This document shows, in pieces, positions 39,843-47,802 of a DNA stretch of 64,000 nucleotides. The DNA comes from Thalassotalea marina (GTDB lineage Bacteria; Pseudomonadota; Gammaproteobacteria; Enterobacterales; Alteromonadaceae). The DNA lies in contig NZ_BNCK01000002.1 in assembly GCF_014656435.1 (NCBI RefSeq), positions 303,475-367,474 of the forward strand, given 5' to 3'. The position numbers and the translations under genes were made by a program. Under the pieces are notes generated by a model. It saw nothing but the letters and a program-made list of their open reading frames with translations, searched no databases and was not told the origin of the DNA. Position 1 is the first letter of the stretch; every line of letters starts with the position of its first letter.

Positions 39843-40027
39843 TACCTGCAACCAAGATATTACCAACTGGCTTTTACCCACATCACAAACAAATCAATAA
39901 ATAGTCACTGCTTGGTTATTTCAAAACCACTAATTGCCTCCCAAACTGAGCTTAACTGTTGAGCACCGAGCTTAGACTCAACATTAACTACTGGCAATTT
40001 AGCCATAAAAAATGGAAGGAAAATAAA

Positions 40028-40222
40028 ATGAACAATTCAGCAACTAAAACATTTAAAAATATTTCACTTAACACTTTATTAATCGTTTTTTGTACAACAT
40101 GTTTTTCCACTACTTCTGTTGCAATGGAAAATGTTAAGCCACTTTCAACTTCTGAAACCACAACAGACGAGAGCACAGTGCTAAAAGTGGTTTGTCGATT
40201 AGCGCCTCAGTTATGTCTTTAA
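40028..40222 (+). CDS. 64-residue secreted peptide with C-x6-C end
   Basis: ATG 40028 follows GGAAGGAAAATAAA. Residues 1-32 look like a Sec signal peptide (basic start, hydrophobic core ISLNTLLIVFCTTCF, cleavage after SVA). The predicted mature part of about 32 residues is Ser/Thr/acidic and ends in VVCRLAPQLCL, with Cys56 and Cys63 able to close an eight-residue disulfide ring. No family is recognised. It stands before a LuxR-type regulator gene and could be a secreted signal or a structural peptide. The frame extends upstream to 39959, but without a ribosome site. Confidence 0.6.
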   Translation: MNNSATKTFKNISLNTLLIVFCTTCFSTTSVAMENVKPLSTSETTTDESTVLKVVCRLAPQLCL

Positions 40223-40325
40223 ATAACGTGGGTTTACTCAGGACATTTAAAAAGTCGTTGGTTTGAAACACGCACTTAATTTATGCATAGCGCAGTTTTT
40301 AAACATCCAGAGAGGTGATAACTAG

Positions 40326-40991
40326 ATGAAAACTATAGAGTGGTTGATTAGAAATGCTCAGCAAATAAATTCTCAACAAAAACTTAATGAATTTATTCGC
40401 TCCATTGGTGAAGGCAAAATGTATTTGTGGTCAGGATTTATCGTAAACGTTATTAAATCGCCTACTTGCAGAGAACTAGACACCTTTGGCAGCATTCCAG
40501 ATTGGGTAGTTTCTGCAACGCAAAGTAAATTGAGTCGTCTTGACGAAAAAGGACTGCCATTAGTCGTCAATAAAGAAGAGTTGATTGAACAGTATCCTGA
40601 AGAAGATTGTTGTAGTTTCTTGGTGATACCGTTTAGCGGCTTTACTAATGAATCTGGTTATTTTGCCTTAGGGTTAGATCTTGAGTGCACGAGCTTAACT
40701 GCCCAAGCGATTGAGCAGTTAGGGTGGTTTTGGTCCATCATCATCCCATATATCTTTGCTGCCTACAAAAAGTGCCGTCAACAAGAGCTTCCTCATATCA
40801 CCAAGCGAGAATTGGAGTGTATGAAATGGGCGTCAGAAGGAAAAACTTCGTGGGAAATAAGTCAAATTCTCAATATTTCTGAACGCACGGCAAACTTTCA
40901 TTTGGCAAATTGTATTGAAAAAACCGGCAGTATTAATCGTCAACAGGCAATAGTTAGGTGTTTATTGCAAGGCCAATTGCTGGTTAATTAA
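40326..40991 (+). CDS. LuxR-type transcription regulator
   Basis: A C-terminal LuxR helix-turn-helix spans residues 158-215 (ITKRELECMKWASEGKTSW, then ISERTANFHLANCIEKTG). The first 150 residues are predicted globular and resemble the size of an autoinducer-binding domain, but I do not see the usual conserved Trp/Tyr/Asp-Pro set for acyl-homoserine lactones. No luxI gene is in the window. It is followed after 16 bp by a 50-residue protein and is probably the local regulator of the peptide cluster. Confidence 0.85.
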   Translation: MKTIEWLIRNAQQINSQQKLNEFIRSIGEGKMYLWSGFIVNVIKSPTCRELDTFGSIPDWVVSATQSKLSRLDEKGLPLVVNKEELIEQYPEEDCCSFLVIPFSGFTNESGYFALGLDLECTSLTAQAIEQLGWFWSIIIPYIFAAYKKCRQQELPHITKRELECMKWASEGKTSWEISQILNISERTANFHLANCIEKTGSINRQQAIVRCLLQGQLLVN

Positions 40992-41007
40992 ATAAGGAGG
41001 AAAACTG

Positions 41008-41160
41008 ATGATGACCAATAGTATCCAAGGTGAAGAATCAACCTGGATCAGTGAGCTAAATTTACTCGATGCTATGTGTGCCCAGTACCTCGATAGGTTT
41101 AGCTTAGATCCAAGCGAAGCTGAAGTCGACAGTCAAGAACGAATACTTGACGATGAATAG
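41008..41160 (+). CDS. 50-residue acidic protein
   Basis: A perfect AAGGAGG at 40994-41000 precedes tandem ATG codons at 41008 and 41011. The product is 50 residues and very acidic (ending AEVDSQERILDDE), with one cysteine and no signal peptide. It overlaps or abuts the next gene. I recognise no family. The exceptional ribosome site shows it is very probably translated. It could be a leader-type substrate, an anti-regulator or a chaperone for the adjacent membrane protein; this is open. Confidence 0.62.
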   Translation: MMTNSIQGEESTWISELNLLDAMCAQYLDRFSLDPSEAEVDSQERILDDE

Positions 41161-41167
41161 GTGCATT

Positions 41168-41812
41168 ATGCAAACCTTGTTAATCAAAACAAACCTAATT
41201 AAAGCGATATTTATTGCTATGTGTTTATTGATAACACTGCTTTTCATCTTGGTTAGTGTAAATGAGAATGTGCCTAAGGGCACATCCATTAAAGTAACAG
41301 GAGATAGTCTGTATAAAATAGTGTTGCCTACTAATACACATTATACCGAACAGATTGTTGCCAATGGCGAGTTGCTTAACAAAGGCCAAATAATTGCAAA
41401 ATTCAAAGACTCATCAGGGCGACACGTAGGCGTAACACAGGCGCGAGATCAAGGTTATTTTGTTAAAAATCCTGACTGCTGCCATGGTGATGATCAGGAA
41501 CTTTTTGGCTATTTAGTGAAAAAAAGTAAAAATGAAGTGATTTTTTTTCAGTCAAATTACGCTATAACTCATGACTTCAGCCCAGGAGAAAAAGTTGTAA
41601 TACAGTCATCAAACTTGTCACTGGAAGGTGAGGTTCTTTTAGTGATGGGAGCTGAAGGAAAGTCAATAAAAATGGTCTATGGCATTAGTTTTAATGAGCG
41701 TCCTAACTTCCAATCCTTACTGTATGGAGAGCGCTTAGTTATTCGTAAAATTAGTCCAGTAAAAGGCATGATAGAAAAATCGCTAAAAGAGGTGTTTATG
41801 ATCAGGCTGTAA
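41168..41812 (+). CDS. Short membrane-fusion-like (HlyD-type) protein
   Basis: From ATG 41168 (AGGTG site at 41159-41163) the product has 214 residues: a membrane helix at about 10-30, then a lipoyl/barrel-sandwich-like stretch (TEQIVANGELLNKGQIIAKFKD) and beta-rich segments to the end. It lacks the long coiled-coil hairpin of a full HlyD adaptor. ATG 41153 is an alternative overlapping start. It could be a half adaptor or an accessory subunit for the downstream exporters. It contains a Cys-Cys pair (DCCHGDD) near residue 103. Confidence 0.6.
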   Translation: MQTLLIKTNLIKAIFIAMCLLITLLFILVSVNENVPKGTSIKVTGDSLYKIVLPTNTHYTEQIVANGELLNKGQIIAKFKDSSGRHVGVTQARDQGYFVKNPDCCHGDDQELFGYLVKKSKNEVIFFQSNYAITHDFSPGEKVVIQSSNLSLEGEVLLVMGAEGKSIKMVYGISFNERPNFQSLLYGERLVIRKISPVKGMIEKSLKEVFMIRL

Positions 41813-41822
41813 GATCTATCAG

Positions 41823-41873
41823 TTATCAAATTTTATTTTTTCCTCATAATTAATCCTGTCTTGTGAGACAAGA
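41823..41873 (+). promoter_or_regulatory. Promoter and dyad in front of the 40-residue peptide
   Basis: TTATCA (41823-41828) and CATAAT (41845-41850) form a promoter with 16-bp spacing. The start would fall near 41857, and a perfect dyad TCTTGT-GAG-ACAAGA (41859-41873) begins there. The dyad could be an operator or a 5' stabilising stem in the transcript. Confidence 0.5.
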
Positions 41874-41912
41874 ATAATTAACAAAAACTATTTATTTATA
41901 GAGGAAAATACA

Positions 41913-42035
41913 ATGAAAACTTTACCATCACTATCTCAACCAGTTTCTGTATACGGTTCACGTTTAGAGTCTGAAACAGCAGCAGTATTAGCTGGTATTG
42001 CGATCGGTATCGCAATTGGTATCTACTTGAAGTAA
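41913..42035 (+). CDS. 40-residue glycine-zipper peptide (candidate bacteriocin/RiPP precursor)
   Basis: ATG 41913 follows AGAGGAAAA. The 40-residue product has a polar N-terminal half (MKTLPSLSQPVSVYGSRLES) and a hydrophobic C-terminal half (AAVLAGIAIGIAIGIYLK) with glycines at 28, 32 and 36 in a G-x3-G-x3-G zipper made of a GIAI repeat. It has its own promoter and a strong hairpin 10 bp after the stop, the arrangement seen for highly expressed precursor peptides ahead of processing and export genes. No double-glycine cleavage site is present. A small membrane protein with no antibacterial role is the alternative. Confidence 0.65.
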   Translation: MKTLPSLSQPVSVYGSRLESETAAVLAGIAIGIAIGIYLK

Positions 42036-42044
42036 TACCAATCC

Positions 42045-42080
42045 CCGGAGAAGGTACTTCACTTTCTCCGGTTTCTTTGT
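42045..42080 (+). terminator. Hairpin after the 40-residue peptide gene
   Basis: CCGGAGAAGGT (42045-42055) pairs with ACTTTCTCCGG (42061-42071) around ACTTC, with one G-U pair, followed by a T-rich tail. It may end most transcripts after the peptide gene, with partial readthrough into the operon that starts at 42329. Confidence 0.82.
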
Positions 42081-42328
42081 TTTCTGCTTTTTATTCGCAA
42101 TTTCGATACATATCCCTGTCATTTGTAACAGTTTTCTAAGATTTTATTCATCGGTAGCATAAGTCAATCACTTTAGTGTTGTTGGTAACAATAGCGCAAC
42201 TAAATGAAACGTTTTTCATATTGTTGCTAGTTAAGTGACTTAGCAGTGATCAATGGATACAAGAGTTTAAAGGGGAAGCCCCGTGCTAACCATTTGAACA
42301 CAATTTTAGATATACGCAGGATTAAACA

Positions 42329-43246
42329 ATGAAAAATGAAGTAACAGTACAAGATATAAGTGAATTTCAACTAGAACTCCATCAAACCTATAAAAAACAT
42401 CCGATTTTGGCGGCGATATTAAAGCAGTTAGAAAATGTTGAAGACTTTGATTTTTGGCAATATCAGCAACAATTTGCCAAGTTGTTATCTTCTGACTTTG
42501 TCGAGCAAGCTGTAAATAAAGAATTAGGGGCTTTTTTAGAAGAGGACTTTTACCAATTGCCACTGTACTTTAACAATGGTCGAGCAAAGGGGTGGGTTAT
42601 CTTAAACACGCCATATTTTAGGTTTAACACTTACTTTTTTGATGGTGCTTTAGTTAATGACTATCGCACAAATAACAAGAACAAAACCTTTTCAATTCAA
42701 ACGTCACCACAAGATTTATTGATGTATTTCCCTAAGGCAAAAGGGGCCATTTTAGACTTGTACGAATGTGTTGAACAAAATGCTGAGTCTGATATCGCAC
42801 CACAAGTTAGATTAAAAGAAAGTATTCAGCTTCAAGATGGCCAGTTTGTTGAAATCAAGGCAGGTTTACACGCAACTCATTTTAGAGAAATCACCAAAAA
42901 CTTAACTTACTACGAAGTATCCAGCGTCAGTAGCGCGGCTCGTATGGTAGGTGAATATGATTTGAACAGCCTATCTCTATTAGGGTTAAGTGCAGCCAAC
43001 TTATCATCATCTCGTGCGGAAATGTTTTCTGAGATGGTGGCTAGCTTGCAGCATAAAGAGTCAGCACCTGTGCTCAAAAAACTGTGCCAACATCGAGACC
43101 ATTTTGTTCGCTGGTCTGCCGCAACAAGCCTGTATTCGTTAGACAACGACGCAGGAGAAGAAATGATCCAATCGTTAACTCAAGATCCACACCCAGACGT
43201 AAGACAAACAGCACAGAAATGCGTTGCTATGTTTGCAGCCCAATAA
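42329..43246 (+). CDS. HEAT-repeat protein A of the peptide cluster
   Basis: The product has 305 residues and no signal peptide. The N-terminal 85 residues are helical; residues 90-190 look beta-rich; and the last 70 residues are HEAT-like (APVLKKLCQHRDHFVRWSAA, then MIQSLTQDPHPDVRQTAQKC). Its centre and end resemble the next gene in layout (for example GQFVEIKAG against GEKVDLKYI), so the two are probably paralogues. I do not recognise an enzyme motif. A role in binding or modifying the 40-residue peptide is inferred from linkage only. Confidence 0.75.
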   Translation: MKNEVTVQDISEFQLELHQTYKKHPILAAILKQLENVEDFDFWQYQQQFAKLLSSDFVEQAVNKELGAFLEEDFYQLPLYFNNGRAKGWVILNTPYFRFNTYFFDGALVNDYRTNNKNKTFSIQTSPQDLLMYFPKAKGAILDLYECVEQNAESDIAPQVRLKESIQLQDGQFVEIKAGLHATHFREITKNLTYYEVSSVSSAARMVGEYDLNSLSLLGLSAANLSSSRAEMFSEMVASLQHKESAPVLKKLCQHRDHFVRWSAATSLYSLDNDAGEEMIQSLTQDPHPDVRQTAQKCVAMFAAQ

Positions 43247-43257
43247 GGAGACCTACA

Positions 43258-44145
43258 ATGGCTATAGAATTATTACCACAGAACGAGAATGCAATTGAGT
43301 TAGAAGAGTTTATTGAATATGCCGAAGAGCATGTTGATATGAAAGACCAAGACACCTTAGCTGCTGCTGCACCTATGATGAAAGCGTTATCAAACAACCG
43401 CACTTTTTTAGCGACGAAAATCAACAGTGAATTGGAGAAAATTGCTAACTTTCAAGAAGATAACTTGTATGGTGCTCAAGTGTTAATGTTAGGCAGAAGA
43501 AAACGCTTTTTCATGCGTGCTTGTTTCTGGCCTAGTGAGTCTGACAAGTCTTACCAACAAAGCGGTCCAGAGGCATTTTTTTATTATTTACCACATGACC
43601 ATAACTTTAATTTTTTAAGTGTGGGTTACTTTGGTCCTGGTTATGAAAGTGAATATTACGAGTACGATCATGACAAGGTGATTGGATTGCCTGGCGAAAA
43701 AGTCGATTTGAAATACATTAAAACATCTCGATTACACGAAGGTAAAGTAATGCTTTATCGTGCCAAAAAAGACATTCATTACCAGATCCCACCAAAGTCT
43801 TTTTCAATTAGTTTAAATTTGATGGAGGACAGTGTTGATTTGCCACGTATTAATCAATATCGATTTGATTTACAAAGCAGCACAGTTAATCGAATGATAA
43901 ACCGAAATAGTGGCCCAGTATTGGCGAGCATAGCTGCGGAAGTCGGCAATGAAAATACCATACAGTTGTTAACTGACGTTGCTGAAAGGGTTACTTGTCC
44001 ACGCACTAAAACCGCAGCTGTTAAAGCGCTGTCGTCACGTTTACCAATCACTCAACAAGCGACTTTTCTAAGCAGTAAATTAACAGGTAAAAGCGATTTC
44101 TTTAATGAAAGTTTAAAACAACATATTCAACGGTTGGAGGCCTAA
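43258..44145 (+). CDS. HEAT-repeat protein B of the peptide cluster
   Basis: ATG 43258 follows AAGGAGA, 11 bp after gene A. The 295-residue product starts with an acidic helical part, then a beta-rich aromatic segment (FFYYLPHDHNFNFLSVGYFG), then HEAT-like helices at the end (SGPVLASIAAEVGNENTIQL, then KTAAVKALSSRLP). It is a diverged relative of gene A. Paired HEAT proteins that act as a heterodimer are known (CpcE/CpcF lyases), but I see no specific homology to them. Function is unassigned. Confidence 0.75.
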   Translation: MAIELLPQNENAIELEEFIEYAEEHVDMKDQDTLAAAAPMMKALSNNRTFLATKINSELEKIANFQEDNLYGAQVLMLGRRKRFFMRACFWPSESDKSYQQSGPEAFFYYLPHDHNFNFLSVGYFGPGYESEYYEYDHDKVIGLPGEKVDLKYIKTSRLHEGKVMLYRAKKDIHYQIPPKSFSISLNLMEDSVDLPRINQYRFDLQSSTVNRMINRNSGPVLASIAAEVGNENTIQLLTDVAERVTCPRTKTAAVKALSSRLPITQQATFLSSKLTGKSDFFNESLKQHIQRLEA

Positions 44146-44147
44146 TC

Positions 44148-44858
44148 ATGTTAATAGCAAAAGGGGTAGGCAAGTGCTTTAAATCCCGAAAAACTGGAGA
44201 TAAATGGGCAGTTAAAGACGTTAATTTTACTGTTCAACCTGGTGATATGCTGGCGTTATTAGGGCGTAATGGTGCAGGTAAATCAACATTGATGAAGTTA
44301 CTTGCCGGCATTATTAGTCCATCAACAGGAACCATTGAATTAAGCGGTAAGCTCCAAGGTAAAGTGCAGTTATTAACACCGGCCGAGCACTTGTATAAAG
44401 AACTCACTGTTTTTGAAACGCTTGATTATTTCTGCACTTTATATGAGCTAAGCCGTGAAGATAGTGCAGCAGCTATTGGTAAAGTGATAGAGCAATTTAA
44501 TTTACAAGATTTCATTGATAAAAAAGTGGGTAGTTTATCCACGGGGATGAAACAAAGAGTGTCATTAGCAAAAACATTTTTGATTGACCCTCCAGTGATC
44601 ATGCTTGATGAGCCGACCGCAGGTTTAGACATTGAGTCGAGTTTTAAATTAATCGAAACCATTAACCAAATTCGTGATTTAGGTAAGGTCATTATCGTTT
44701 CTACTCACAATATGTCTGAGGCAAATCAAATTGCAAATCGTGTATTAATGCTTGAACAAGGCTCATTGGTTTGCGATTTAAAAATGCAGGAATTTGAAAG
44801 TTCGGCGGATAGTTTAGAGTCGGCTTACATGAATAAGTTGGAGGTTTGTAATGTTTAA
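44148..44858 (+). CDS. ABC transporter ATPase, NatA-like
   Basis: A 236-residue nucleotide-binding subunit with Walker A GRNGAGKST, signature LSTGMKQR, Walker B VIMLDEPTAGLD and the switch histidine in VSTHNM. It follows the second HEAT gene by 2 bp and overlaps its permease by 8 bp. It most resembles NatA/BcrA-type export ATPases. Confidence 0.93.
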   Translation: MLIAKGVGKCFKSRKTGDKWAVKDVNFTVQPGDMLALLGRNGAGKSTLMKLLAGIISPSTGTIELSGKLQGKVQLLTPAEHLYKELTVFETLDYFCTLYELSREDSAAAIGKVIEQFNLQDFIDKKVGSLSTGMKQRVSLAKTFLIDPPVIMLDEPTAGLDIESSFKLIETINQIRDLGKVIIVSTHNMSEANQIANRVLMLEQGSLVCDLKMQEFESSADSLESAYMNKLEVCNV

Positions 44859-45978
44859 TACAGCAATAATTCGCTCTGTTTATGGCAAAGAATTTAGAGA
44901 GTTTTCTCAAGACACACGTACCTTGATGATTGTATTTTTAGTGCCTTTGTTACTTATTCCAATCATTACACTAGCAACGTATAGCACTAATATTGAGGTT
45001 AGTGAAAACCAACAGCGACGTGGGGTGATAGCAAACGATTGCCAGCAAATTCCAACGGAGATTTTAGCGACAACTCGCTGTGTGACGCCCAGCGAGAAAG
45101 CCTCGGTGATGCAGCAGGTTAAAACATCAGAACTCAATTCATTGTTAGATCTAACCACCAAGGAATTGTATTTAGCTAATGCCGCACTGACTAGCGAACA
45201 ATATCTAAAAAATATTGAACGAGACTTTCTGAGCTTGCAATACAGTGATTCGACTTATTATCAAGTTATTGATTTAAAAAGTGAAGAAAGCATTGTTAAC
45301 GTCATTGGTACAAGCCTGGCCAATGTACTGGTGATGTTAATTATTACGTTTAGCTTTGTTGGTGCTGTCAATTTTGGTATCGATACAACGACGGGAGAAA
45401 AAGAGCGAGGTTCTTTTGGTCTTTATGCTGAATTTAAAGAAAACTTGACGTCAATATTTGCAGGTAAGTTAGCATTTACTTCTTTTTGCTCAGCTTTAAG
45501 CGCTTTGTTAGGTATAGTCGGTATTACTTTATCTATCGTTGCAGTAGAGCATTTTTATGGTGATACCGCGAGTTTAACGCAGTCTGAAAGTGAAAAAGTA
45601 ACAGCATTTTTTAACTATGTGCAGATGTTAAGTCTACAGGATGTACTGGTGGTATTGCTCTACTTAATTCCTTGTGTGGTGTTAATTTCTTCACTGGTAA
45701 ATTTATTTGGATGTATCGCCAAAAACATGAAAGAAGCCAAAATGCTAAGTTTGGTCTTGATTATTCTCATTGTGACTTTAACTAAAGTTGATTTAGGAGA
45801 TGGTAACTTTTTTTACACTGCATTCATCCCGGTACTTAATGTTTTTACTGGCGTGAACAATGCCTTGACCCAGTCTGTTGATTACAGCCATTTAGTGGTC
45901 TCAATTCTCGTTAATATTAGCATATGTATTAATAACCTTTTTGATATTAAGAAGCTGATCATTAAGGAGAAAATATAA
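44851..45978 (+). CDS. ABC-2 type permease, NatB-like
   Basis: The 375-residue product has an N-terminal helix after KEFREFSQDTRTLMIVFLVP (the NatB-like start), a periplasmic domain of about 130 residues, and five more helices between residues 155 and 365. It pairs with the ATPase whose stop it overlaps. Such exporters move small hydrophobic peptides, ions or antibiotics. Confidence 0.88.
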   Translation: MFNTAIIRSVYGKEFREFSQDTRTLMIVFLVPLLLIPIITLATYSTNIEVSENQQRRGVIANDCQQIPTEILATTRCVTPSEKASVMQQVKTSELNSLLDLTTKELYLANAALTSEQYLKNIERDFLSLQYSDSTYYQVIDLKSEESIVNVIGTSLANVLVMLIITFSFVGAVNFGIDTTTGEKERGSFGLYAEFKENLTSIFAGKLAFTSFCSALSALLGIVGITLSIVAVEHFYGDTASLTQSESEKVTAFFNYVQMLSLQDVLVVLLYLIPCVVLISSLVNLFGCIAKNMKEAKMLSLVLIILIVTLTKVDLGDGNFFYTAFIPVLNVFTGVNNALTQSVDYSHLVVSILVNISICINNLFDIKKLIIKEKI

Positions 45979-46655
45979 TGACTAATCAAATAGAAAACCC
46001 CGTATATTACCGCCAAGCTGCATCGCTGCAGTTTGGCCCTATCCTGATAACTTTGACAGTTATTATCGCCTTCTGGAATTGGTATTTTAACACCGTAGAC
46101 AGTCAATGGTTGATAGACAATATGCTGCATATCCAAGTAATGACCGATGATCTTGGAACCGAAGAGCAGAAAATTCTAAGTAGCATTTTAACCATCGACT
46201 TTTTGAAGTTTTCGACGTTACTAGGTGCCATTGGCAGCTTAGTCATATCACTACTGATATTGTCTGCTTATGTAGTACTGGTGAGTCGCTTTGTTCTGCC
46301 ACAAGGGCAAGAAGTTGGTTTTACAACGGCGATCAATGTGTCTTCAGTGTCATCTTTGATGACAGCGAGCATACATTTGTTATATGGCATTTATGTGTGG
46401 TTGGCTCAAGAAAGTAAAGTTAATTTGTATGAAGTAGACTTTCTTAGCTTAAACAACGCCTTGCTTGGATTATCACCAGAACATGTGTTGTTTGGTTTCG
46501 CCAATAGTATTTCGATAGCCACGCTGTTATTTATCGTATGCTGCGGACATTTAATGAGTAAAAAGAGCAGTTTTACTTTTCAACAGGCAACGATTTTATA
46601 TTTAGTTCCCTATGCAGCTATCTGGGGCTTTTTATTAATAAATGCGGTGATTTAA
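45978..46655 (+). CDS. YIP1-like polytopic membrane protein
   Basis: A 225-residue protein with about five hydrophobic segments (near 18-35, 73-98, 110-140, 165-185 and 200-222) and no soluble domain. The layout resembles YIP1-family integral membrane proteins. It starts on the last base of the NatB-like stop codon and ends just before the MacA-like gene. It may be an immunity or export accessory protein; the role is inferred from its position. Confidence 0.7.
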   Translation: MTNQIENPVYYRQAASLQFGPILITLTVIIAFWNWYFNTVDSQWLIDNMLHIQVMTDDLGTEEQKILSSILTIDFLKFSTLLGAIGSLVISLLILSAYVVLVSRFVLPQGQEVGFTTAINVSSVSSLMTASIHLLYGIYVWLAQESKVNLYEVDFLSLNNALLGLSPEHVLFGFANSISIATLLFIVCCGHLMSKKSSFTFQQATILYLVPYAAIWGFLLINAVI

Positions 46656-46656
46656 G

Positions 46657-47802
46657 ATGAAAAATAAACCTCTACTGATTTTTGGATTTGCGCTGGTAAT
46701 TAGTTCACCTTTTATCAAATTGGCAGCAGACAATAATAAACAAAAGTTAGTCAAGGTGGTTAGTGTTGAGCAAGGAAGCTTAAAAGAGCACTTAGTTGCG
46801 ACGGGACGGTTAACCTACAAAAAGGAGCTTAATCTAGACTCCCAGTTAGTCTCAACCGTGACTAAAGTGCTTGTGCAAGACGGAGATAAAGTCATTAAAG
46901 GGCAACCATTGCTCGAATTTGACAGCTTTGAGCTTGATAACCAATTTAACTTACTAACCAAACAAATGAGCAGCGTAAAGGTTGAGCTGGCTATCGCCTC
47001 GACAGAATTTAAGGATGCTCAACGCAAACATGATATTAACATCAAACTCATCGATAAAGGACTCATTGGCAAAGAGCAATTTGATTTAAGTGCTCAAGCA
47101 TTATTGAAAGCCGAGTTAAATGTTCAATACGCACAAACCAAATTGGCGCAAAAACAAACGGAAATAAAAAGTGTTGAAGGACAACGACGTTATTTGCAAT
47201 TAAAGGCGCCATTAGATGGGCTAATCACAACGGTTAACGCATCAGTGGGGGAAAATGTTTACCCAAATCAAATGAATGTTGATTTTAACTATTTGATTTC
47301 TATGGTAGATGATTCAGCCGTATATGCTGAAGTGCGAATAGATGAGCGCTCACTGGCAAACGTGCGTAAAAACCAATTAGCAGAAATATACTTTGCTTCA
47401 TTCCCTGATAAAAAAATTGCAGGGAAGGTGAGCTTTATTTTTCCAACGGTTGATACCAGTGAACAAGGGCTTAGAAATAAAGTACGTATTGCGTTGAACA
47501 AAGCTGACTTGGTCGGTTTATCCCTTAAACAAAACATGAGTTGCCTGGTCAAGCTCAAAGTTTCAGAGACGATACAGAGCGTTTTGGTTCCGATGGAAGC
47601 AATTGTTGAAAGTGATGAATCAAAATATGTCTATGTTTTTGACGGCGAAAAAGTTGACCGTCGATTTATTTCTGTTGGTAGTTCTGACTTTAAAGTGCAA
47701 CAAGTCTTAGAAGGTGTTTCCCCAGGAGAGTCTATTGTTGTAGGGCCTATGAGCACTTTACTCAATCTTACTGATGGTGAACCGGTTAGGGTGGCCATAT
47801 GA
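46657..47802 (+). CDS. Periplasmic adaptor (MacA/HlyD family)
   Basis: A 381-residue protein with an N-terminal hydrophobic anchor, a barrel-sandwich motif (VLVQDGDKVIKGQPLLEFD), a coiled-coil hairpin around residues 100-175, the second lipoyl half (LKAPLDGLITTVNASVGENV) and beta-barrel domains. It should link an inner-membrane ABC exporter to a TolC-type outer-membrane channel. It overlaps the MacB-like ATPase gene by 4 bp. No TolC gene is in the window. Confidence 0.9.
   Translation: MKNKPLLIFGFALVISSPFIKLAADNNKQKLVKVVSVEQGSLKEHLVATGRLTYKKELNLDSQLVSTVTKVLVQDGDKVIKGQPLLEFDSFELDNQFNLLTKQMSSVKVELAIASTEFKDAQRKHDINIKLIDKGLIGKEQFDLSAQALLKAELNVQYAQTKLAQKQTEIKSVEGQRRYLQLKAPLDGLITTVNASVGENVYPNQMNVDFNYLISMVDDSAVYAEVRIDERSLANVRKNQLAEIYFASFPDKKIAGKVSFIFPTVDTSEQGLRNKVRIALNKADLVGLSLKQNMSCLVKLKVSETIQSVLVPMEAIVESDESKYVYVFDGEKVDRRFISVGSSDFKVQQVLEGVSPGESIVVGPMSTLLNLTDGEPVRVAI

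Noticed and set aside
40326-40991. Acyl-homoserine-lactone quorum-sensing receptor.
   Set aside because: The HTH is LuxR-type, but the N-terminal domain lacks the usual ligand-binding residues and no luxI gene is present.
41913-42035. Double-glycine-type microcin leader in the 40-residue peptide.
   Set aside because: No GG or GA cleavage motif with the usual hydrophobic pattern is present, and no C39 peptidase-containing transporter is encoded nearby.
42272-42282. GGGGAAGCCCC mini-hairpin before the first HEAT gene.
   Set aside because: A 4-bp stem with a 3-base loop is too small to call a terminator or regulatory element.
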